This document shows positions 56,830 through 64,000 of a stretch of 64,000 nucleotides of DNA, piece by piece; within the stretch, counting starts at the first letter, position 1; the number at the start of each line of letters is the position of its first letter. Source of the DNA: Balaenoptera acutorostrata (lineage: Eukaryota; Chordata; Mammalia; Artiodactyla; Balaenopteridae); the NCBI RefSeq assembly GCF_949987535.1, contig NC_080067.1, positions 53,752,910-53,816,909 of the forward strand, written 5' to 3'. The notes beneath the pieces were generated by a model. It made no database searches. It saw only the letters and a list, made by a program, of their open reading frames with translations, and was not told where the DNA came from. Both the position numbers and the translations under genes were made by a program.

Positions 56830-57560
56830 CTCCCTCACTTCTTAGGCGCATTTGGTAACAATCAGGCTTTTATTTTAAGGAGCCCTAAGATAAGGTATCT
56901 GTGAGCGCCACACTTGGAGTAATTGATCACATTTGTTTCCTGTTCGTAGGTTAGACTCCTCACTCTTGCTCTTTTTTTAAAAAACTTGGCATGTTTCTCA
57001 TTACCCTCCGCCTTGTTAGCCTAGTAGAAATTTTCTACTGTGGAGAGTGAAAACAGGACGATACTATTACAAACCCCATCTAGTCGGTGACAGCAGCCCT
57101 TCTCTTTCTTGGGGAACTTCTGGCCACTTCACGCTTTAGCGGGGAGCCCTCCTATGGGTGCAGATACGCACGCCTGTAACTGAGGGAGAGGTTCCCTGAC
57201 ATCCGCCTGGTGTTGGCATGTTTAATTTTCACACTGTGCTGATTCATACTGAGACTGTTCCCCAGGATGACAACATTGTTATCATATGACTCAAACCGCC
57301 CCACCTCATTTCATTTGGAAATGTTAGCTCAGGTTCAATAAGTGTCAGCTGCCAATTCTGTATAAGAAGACCTGTATCTTTCCCGTTTATGCTTTCCAGA
57401 TAAATTGTAATCAGTAGCATTTTATTGACCCTGTCAGGTGGGGCTTAATTTCAGATATTGTCTAAGGAAAGAAAAATGCAGAAATCTGAACAATCAAGTT
57501 CTCTCTTTTGTGTCCGTGGGCCAATGAATAAGAAGCCAGGCCTCAGTCACTTTCCTATCA
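56830..57560. promoter_or_regulatory. Candidate conserved noncoding block
   Basis: Over 700 bp of repeat-free sequence with moderate GC. Sites include TTTGGTAACAATCAGG near 56850 (SOX-like ACAAT), AGTAATTGATCACATTTG near 56918, ACAACATTGTTATCATATG near 57271 (SOX-like inverted pair ACAA..TTGT) and GTGTCAGCTGCC near 57343 (E-box CAGCTG). No frame over 60 codons. Its location beside a C-rich tract and the lack of any repeat make it the best enhancer candidate of the window, by inference. Confidence 0.35.
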
Positions 57561-57995
57561 TGGCTTCAATCACAGCAAAGCAAAAATGCTAGTAACTCAG
57601 TGTAAAATGAAAAGAAAGATCTGGCTTTATTTCCTTTTTTTAGGATTGAGAGAATATCAAAATAAATGATCTATAATGGCTAAAATTAATGTATTTACTT
57701 ACAATATGAATATTTATTTATAAAAATATGATAGATTCTAATAAAGTGATATGCAGTTCATGCAAGAAATCTTAACAAATAATCCTTTACCTGAGTAGTA
57801 CTCCTTCAACATGCAACGTTTCAAGACTATCTTCTTAACTACTGCTGGCCAGTTTTGTTTGTTTGGTTGGTTGGTTGGTTGATTTTTTTGTTTAATTGTT
57901 CTCCTAATGCTTCACCATATTTTGGCGCCTTTGCATAAATAGTCAGCAAAAGCAGCATATTTTCATAGAATTCAAAATAAAATTCAAGAGGAGAC
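57561..57995. other. AT-rich noncoding DNA with (TTGG)n
   Basis: A short (TTGG)n tract lies at 57861-57880. Otherwise unclassified. Confidence 0.55.
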
Positions 57996-57997
57996 TG

Positions 57998-58145
57998 GGA
58001 ATCTGGTCTAAGCCCTACTCCCCAAAGTAGTCAGGTGACCTTGGGCAAGTAGCTGACCCTTCCTGACCCTCAGTGTCCTCATTTATAAGATGAGTGGGCT
58101 GGGCTGGGTGGCCTTCACGGTGGCTTTCAGTGCTCACACTCTGTG
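57998..58145 (+). mobile_element. MIR SINE fragment
   Basis: It has 'gtcaggtgaccttgggcaag', 'accctcagtgtcctcattta' and 'taagatgagtgggctgggct', the MIR core in plus orientation and one of the better-preserved copies. Confidence 0.88.
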
Positions 58146-58189
58146 ATAACTAACATTGACCCGAAACTCATCGTGAAAGAGCGAGCCCT

Positions 58190-58515
58190 CAAGAAATTCT
58201 AAGACTGTGTTGAAGAGAGTAGCTGCTAGCCACACATGACTACTAAGCACTTGAAACGTGGCTAGTCCAAATTAAGGTGTGTTGTAAATATACACACCAG
58301 ATTTCAAAGACTTTAGTGTCAAAACGGTAAAATATCTCAGTAATGATTTTTACATTATTTTACGTTTTGAAATGATAATATTTTAGATTTATTGGTTGAA
58401 TAAACCATATTATTAAACTGAATTAGGCCTGGTTCTTTTTTACTTTTTATAAATGCAACTATGAGAACATTTTAAATTACATATAAGGCTCATGGTATAT
58501 TTCTATTGGACAATA
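58190..58515 (-). mobile_element. hAT-type MITE related to MER3/MER58
   Basis: The plus strand has 'ctgctagccacacatgacta', 'ctaagcacttgaaacgtggc', 'cagatttcaaagactttagt' and ends 'tatttctattggacaa', which is the reverse of the CAGTGCTGTCCAATAGAAAT-type terminus. The gene-free interior fits a nonautonomous Charlie-group element. The exact family name is uncertain. Confidence 0.72.
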
Positions 58516-61500
58516 ATGTAAATAAGAGTCCTGTGACTCTGTTTACGACAGATATAGGGTTAAAATGGAAAGAATCTGAAATATTTCATATATTGGGTGT
58601 TTGTAATAATAAAAGAGCAATCACTTGTTCTCTGGATAAAAATGTACAGGTCAAAGCCATACTGGAAGCACCCATGCTACTCGATAAAGAACATTAAATG
58701 TTAAAAAGCATGTTTCTTAAGATTACAGTACTAGTCATCAACATATATAACTTAAATAGTCAAATTGCCCTAAACTCATAACTTAATTTTCTCATCTAAC
58801 TAATCTGATTGACATTCCCAAACACTTGAATTTTTTGCTAATTTTTCCCTCTACAACATTAGTAAAAAATTATAAATACATTAACGAAAGATCAGCTAAC
58901 TTAATGATTATAAATTATCTTTTGTTTCTTTAGATAGATGTTTCCATTTTATCTTGAAAATCCCTTTATTTGAAAACTTCTGAAGCAGTGGCTAAAGACC
59001 AAATTTTTACAATGGTAAATACCTAGATAATTTAGATTATTAAGGAAAAACTCAAGTTTTATCCACATAAAAACGTACGCACATCTGTATGATCGACATT
59101 TTGGTAAGTAGCAGTCATTTTGTGTTAAAAACAATAAATCTGGGCCATAGTATATTTATAAAATTGTGTATCTTTCTAGTAGGTACAGATACAGAATAAA
59201 TGCTCGTTATATTAACAGTGAAACCTAGCCCTTAAAAGAAGCATTATCTATCCTACACTAAAGTAAATCCAGTTATTATGTGAAAGGAATAATCCGTAGC
59301 ACACAGAAAAATTAGCAAGAAATTATAGTTACAAAGCTGATAAATGTCATTTTCTCTCTCCAAGATTAAATGTTTTCCTTATAAAAATACGCAATCTTAT
59401 TTTTACCATCCTCTTTTTCAACTATTTGCATCTTTGTCCATCCCCAGAACCTGATACCTTGTCAACTATCACAGGTAAAAGCTTTTGAAGATCTACTGCT
59501 ACTCTTGTCCTAATAAGGTCACTGACCTTTCAGGCTCAACTCCGGCCCGCCCCCTTCTTCATTTCCTCTCCTATCATTAGTCTGAAATGGCATCAACTAC
59601 CTCTCAATTTTCCTCATCCCTTCAATGCTCCACCTCTTTAGTCCAAATTCACCTAATTAGGAACTTAATTTCCTTTTTTCCCTGATTGAGGAATTGATAA
59701 CGGACAGATCCCATTCATCTCTGAATCACAGAAAATTGCATTGATGATCTCTTATTAAGGAATGCTAAGCATTTATTCTAGAAACTGTTTTCTGGAGGCC
59801 AAGGTTTTCCAAAGAGTATACTTTTCCAACCACAGAACTAAGCAAAAGTAAGTGTTGTTTTCATTTTATTTTTTAAACTAAAATGGGAAGAGGAGAATCA
59901 TTCAAATCTGATAAATTTTACATTTATTCTATATTTCATTTTACATAGTCATAATTACTTATATTTAAAACAAGTAGATTGTCCTGTACGGTGGCAAATA
60001 ATTGAGTTCTACTAGATTTCCAGACAGGATTTAAAGAGATAGCTATATCTCAGAAGGTTAAGTTAATAATTCCTTGAAGCTGGGTATTTTTGGCAAAATT
60101 ATACAAAGAATTTTTTACACCAGGAATGATACATGTGGGCTAGATGTCTGCAACAAAATAGGGGTCACATATTAAAGCAACTATTTAGGTAATCAGCTAA
60201 CTTTACTATGAAATTATCTCCTTAACTCTGACAGTGATAGTTTAACTGTAGAATTTTCTACTTAACTCAAAGCATATACATGAAAATATTCCTTGCATTT
60301 TTTTCCCCAAAGCATCCTATGGCCTTAAAAATTGGTGGTAGAAGAAAAACCAATCCAACAATGTTATTCCACTACTCAACTGAAACTTTTAATGTCTAAT
60401 TTCAAGTCCTACTCATTCAAGGAATGAAAAGATCATCAACATCATTATAAACCTTGGAACTGACCATCGAAATAAATAGCATAAATAGCAAAGACAAGCC
60501 AACTTCATTTTATCCAATAGGAATTTGAGCCCTACAGTACATCCTGCCACAGGGCATCAGCACAAATCATTTCATCAACATTTATCTTATGACAAATCTA
60601 CTCAATGCAGAAAAGAATTAGTGAAATAGCTGACTTGAGGAGAGAATGCAATTTCTTTAAGGAAAAAAAAAAAAGTCCCTTTCAAGCATATGTCTCATTG
60701 CTTTCTGCTTTCTTTGGTGGGTGTTTGAACTGAATGAGGGTTAGAGCTTTGCTATCTGGACCAAAACTGTGTTAACATGATTTAGACTCTCCTGGCAAAA
60801 GGGAAGTTGATTTTAAATTTTTCCAAGAAGTCAAAATTTATTCTTATAAAGATAAAAATTGCCAAAACAAGTTGTTGAAACATTGCTCATTTTCTTCCTC
60901 ATTGAATGATTCATACCACATAAGGCTATAGCATGTACAAAGGATTTGGCTATTTATAAGAGATAGCCATTGCTAAAATGACCTCAAATTCAGTTATCTG
61001 AAAAAAAAATTCTAGGAAAATAAAACAGAAAGTAAGAACAAAAGCGCTTTTAAAAGACAAAATTAAGTTAATAAACTACCTCATCAATTTCAGAAAATAA
61101 CAATTTCTGCCTGAAAATATAATTGTTTATAACAGAAAAATCATTAATAGTTAATCATTTAAATGGAAAATTTACACTAGTGAAGACTAAAGAATTTGAA
61201 TTCTGACTATCATGGAGCTCTACATAAAAACATTTCTAAATGGAAAAAAAGATCAGTTTTATAAGTTGCCATATATTTCATTTTCAGCTTCAACTCCTGA
61301 TGTTACTCTAAATTAATCCTAAATAAATAAATGTAAATAACTAAGTGAAATTCAGAATCTTATCTAGGAAGCAGCAGTATTACAAAATCATTCAAACCAG
61401 CTAGGTTATATAGCTGAAATATTAGTTGGAGACGGAAAGAATTAAAGAATTAAAACCTAATAATGTCTTCTAAACACGTGAAAGATAACCTTATTTCCTT

Positions 61501-62480
61501 CTTGTATGTGTATCTTAAAGACTTGTATTTCTACAAACCAATTACTGTCCTGACACAAAACTTCATATATAACAACATAAATTCTGTAACTGGATATATT
61601 AGTAAAGCTAGTTAGAATTTATTATAATATGACTATAAAATTTTTTCTCAAAATATTCAAAGGATACAGCATTTGACCCTAATTCTTTTATTAATAAGGA
61701 GGATACATTTTTTTCTAATATATGGGACAAGGATTAAGTTTTTTAAGCAAACGAGAGAATATTTGTTCAGTTTTCTACAGCTAACTGGTAGATTTCACAT
61801 AGCCAAAATCTTTTATCATTTCTTTCCTTTCTACTTTGTAAACCTACTTAAGGTTATTACATAATGACCTGAGTAATGAAGTCCTGAAGATTTTCCATTG
61901 AGAATGGAATTAATCCCAATGTATGAGAGGTTTTTTTTTTAAATAATCAAAATAGTGTTAAGAAAAAATTAGAAGACGTTATGTCATTTTTAATCCTAAT
62001 ACCAAAAATATCAAACCTAGTAAATAAGATCATATTCACAACATGTTTTTGACACTCACTGACAATAATCCCAGAAAAATTTGCTATCCCCCCAGACTGC
62101 CCAAGGACACATTAACTCTCAGAAACCTCATGCCTAGCAATTTCCCCCCTTATTCCAAACAACTGATCATTATTTCGCCTCTAAAGCTGCCAGAAATTCC
62201 TCACTGCCCATAAAGCTTAACTTACTAATTCATAATATTTCCATATTTTTGGATTAAGCTACCTTCACAAGACACAAAAGAATATATTTTCCAAAAATTG
62301 GCGGTTTCTGTTTCTCTTTTTGTAGTTTAGTGTGGTCATATTATCCACGTGTTAAATCCTGGCCTAGACTTTAACTTGTATCTTGGAAATACTATATAGC
62401 TGAACCCTTAGGAAATGTGTGCAAAATTTAAAAGAATTCATGTTTTATGGCTAAATCCTAGAAGACTGAGAAGAGGTAGA
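58516..62480. other. Long unique AT-rich noncoding stretch
   Basis: Four kilobases in which I can name no repeat and see no gene. Frames of 61-63 codons at 58506-58697, 58949-59134 and 61673-61864 have no motif. 59420-59660 is less AT-rich. An A12 run lies near 60662-60674. Lack of any identifiable repeat over this length is itself notable. Confidence 0.5.
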
Positions 62481-63340
62481 ATGCCAGGACTGTTGCTAGA
62501 ATCTCAGAATGTCAGGCCAAGTGAATAGTCGCCATGAAAATACAGCTGATATGTTTGCGTGGGCATATGTTTGTTCGTTCTTTTTCTCCCCTTCCCGACC
62601 TGGGGCTTCAGCTTTAGGTCATTCTACAAACAAGCCCCAGGAGACACACAATTACACTCCCCTGGAGACTGACCCCTTAGAGTGCCCACCTGTAGCCAAA
62701 CACAGATAGCATCCCGGAGCAATGAATTAGCACTCTAAGCTGATTAGAGCAGCTCTGCACAACTCTATTTTATTGACACAATGAAGAGAGGACAGAAAAG
62801 GGCCTGAAATGAGAAAATCATTTCCATGCTGACTGAATTAAAAGAACAAAAGAGCTCCTTGCAGTTGCAGCATTCAATTTGTCGGGAAAAAAGGAAGCCA
62901 CTTAATGGCTCACAATAGATCTGAGTAGACAGATGAAATTTAAAACTTCAGCATGAGTGCGATTAGCAGCGCAACATATTCTAAATCATTTCCTCCATAT
63001 GCATAATTTCATTTGATTATTTAGTTCTGAGTTTTACAAAAACACTGAGCTAGATGTTACCTTCAAAATGCCTTGACTTTTCATTTTTCAAAATCACAGA
63101 ATGGTTTCTCATTGTATGTTAATGTCCTCGGTGACAATGTAAATTGAACAAAACAAGCGTGGGTCGTGTTTTCCTTTTGCCTTTAATTTCCAAAAGTGAA
63201 CGTATAAACAGAGGTTAATTTGTGGAAACTAGGACTGCAAAGTAATCTTCTACCAAATAATTTGCAATTTGAAGTCAAATAAATTACATGCAACAGATGC
63301 CCTTCCACATGGGGTAAAAGGCAACCCATTATTGCACCCA
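62481..63340. promoter_or_regulatory. Candidate conserved noncoding block
   Basis: Repeat-free. It has the words 'agtgcgattagcagcgcaac' near 62957, 'catatgcataatttcatttg' (POU/octamer-like ATGCATAATT) near 62996, and AAATTACATGCAAC near 63282. The 66-codon frame at 62509-62709 lacks a motif. The 19-mer at 63135-63153 recurs at the window end. Regulatory role is inference. Confidence 0.3.
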
Positions 63341-63995
63341 GAGGCTACAAATAAACTCCACCGTGTTAAACTCAAATGTCAATACTGATGTCTTCCTCAG
63401 TTTAAAAGATATCATTAATATCACTAAAAGTAATATAGTTAAGACTTCAGTTTCCAAATGTATGGTCTTTATTTAATTTTGCTCAATTAATTATTCTTTT
63501 GCTTGTTCTGACTTCTAAATTCTTGAGTTAAATTGAATCTGAAATTGATGTCAAAATGATCACTTAATAAGCAAGACTTATCTTTAGATATAAATATGTC
63601 ACAGCACTGAAAATGTTCTAGAATTCCTCTTTACTGTTTTTTTATTTTCCAAACTTATTAAAAAAATCTAAATGTCTAAATCATATATGAAAAACAGAAT
63701 TGTTCTTCCTGAATGACTCGAATGCTTGTTTTCAATGGAGATTTTTCTCTTGCCGGTGTTAATTTTCAGTGTTTAAAAATAAAAAGAGTGGAAGCAAACA
63801 TCTTAGATTTTGGTTAAGCTCACATTTTCATTTTCTATGCCTAAACTACTGTTAAGAACGGCTTTTTGGTTAAAGTGGTTCTTCAGATTTTTAGCCTCTC
63901 ATCTTGGCTCCTAATTTAAATGAAGAAAATTCAATCTTTCTGATGGTGAAACATCCTTTGCCAAAGTGTTGAGGTGCAATGTAAATTGAACAAAA
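63135..63995 (+). repeat. Identical 19-mer at both ends of an 842-bp interval
   Basis: CAATGTAAATTGAACAAAA occurs at 63135-63153 and again at 63977-63995. The bases just upstream are similar too (GGTGA versus GAGGTG). No repeat family is recognised between them. Confidence 0.85.
63341..63976. other. AT-rich noncoding DNA
   Basis: No gene or named repeat to the end of the window, apart from the second copy of the 19-mer. Confidence 0.5.
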
Positions 63996-64000
63996 AATTA

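Noticed and set aside
1..64000. Search for CRISPR arrays, operons, rRNA, tRNA or snRNA genes
   Set aside because: None seen. The only tRNA-like signals are the A and B boxes of CHR SINEs and MIRs, and the base texture is mammalian.
1..64000. Ruminant or pig origin
   Set aside because: No BovB, Bov-tA, ART2 or PRE-type SINE was recognised, whereas CHR-type SINEs with the CHR-2 3' half are present, which fits Cetacea best. Hippo cannot be fully excluded for the CHR-1 copies alone.

Overview
The window looks like nuclear DNA from a cetacean (whale or dolphin), part of a gene-poor intergenic or deep intronic region. The main evidence is four tRNA-derived SINEs of the CHR type, full-length or nearly so. 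Two (21.0 and 28.96 kb) match the older CHR-1-like pattern shared across whippomorphs. Two (22.0 and 47.1 kb) carry the variant 3' half that I associate with cetacean CHR-2 copies. An L1 3' end with an artiodactyl/cetacean-type 3' UTR supports this, and I see none of the BovB, Bov-tA or ART2 repeats that ruminant DNA of this length would normally hold. Species cannot be fixed from the sequence.

I found no convincing protein-coding exon, rRNA, tRNA gene, snRNA gene or CRISPR array. The open frames are short, are scattered on both strands, lack family motifs, and the longest lie inside repeats: antisense SINE, decayed L2, L1 tail. The only open frame kept as a candidate is 42645-42911, which has a secretory-like N-terminus and an internal splice-donor-like site. 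It is weak.

Layout: 0-7.7 kb holds a short hAT element with perfect 8-bp target duplications (1.47 kb) and an L2 3' end. 7.7-19.5 kb is mostly unique AT-rich DNA with MIRs and a long L2 in plus orientation (14.6-15.97 kb). 19.5-23 kb is a repeat cluster: a long L2 in minus orientation, CHR SINE, solo MaLR LTR, CHR SINE. 23-32.7 kb holds MIRs, a TA/TG-rich block bounded by inverted arms (27.35-27.97 kb), a third SINE and a CpG-bearing block (31.3 kb). 33-46.5 kb is mostly unique with sparse MIR, MER5 and L2 pieces and a bare poly(A) insertion at 36.9 kb. 46.5-48.1 kb is a three-layer nest: two MER5-like copies, split by a young L1 tail, itself split by a CHR-2 SINE. 48.4-64 kb is poor in recognisable repeats and holds several unique stretches that look like conserved noncoding or enhancer DNA. 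That last reading is inference and needs an alignment.

I did not find a new multi-gene system. The most unusual signal is at the level of retrotransposition. Three of the four CHR SINEs carry unrelated extra 3' sequence ending in a second A-rich tract before the target-site duplication. In addition, a bare (A)n tail with a 14-bp target duplication and an L1-type nick site has been inserted without any body.
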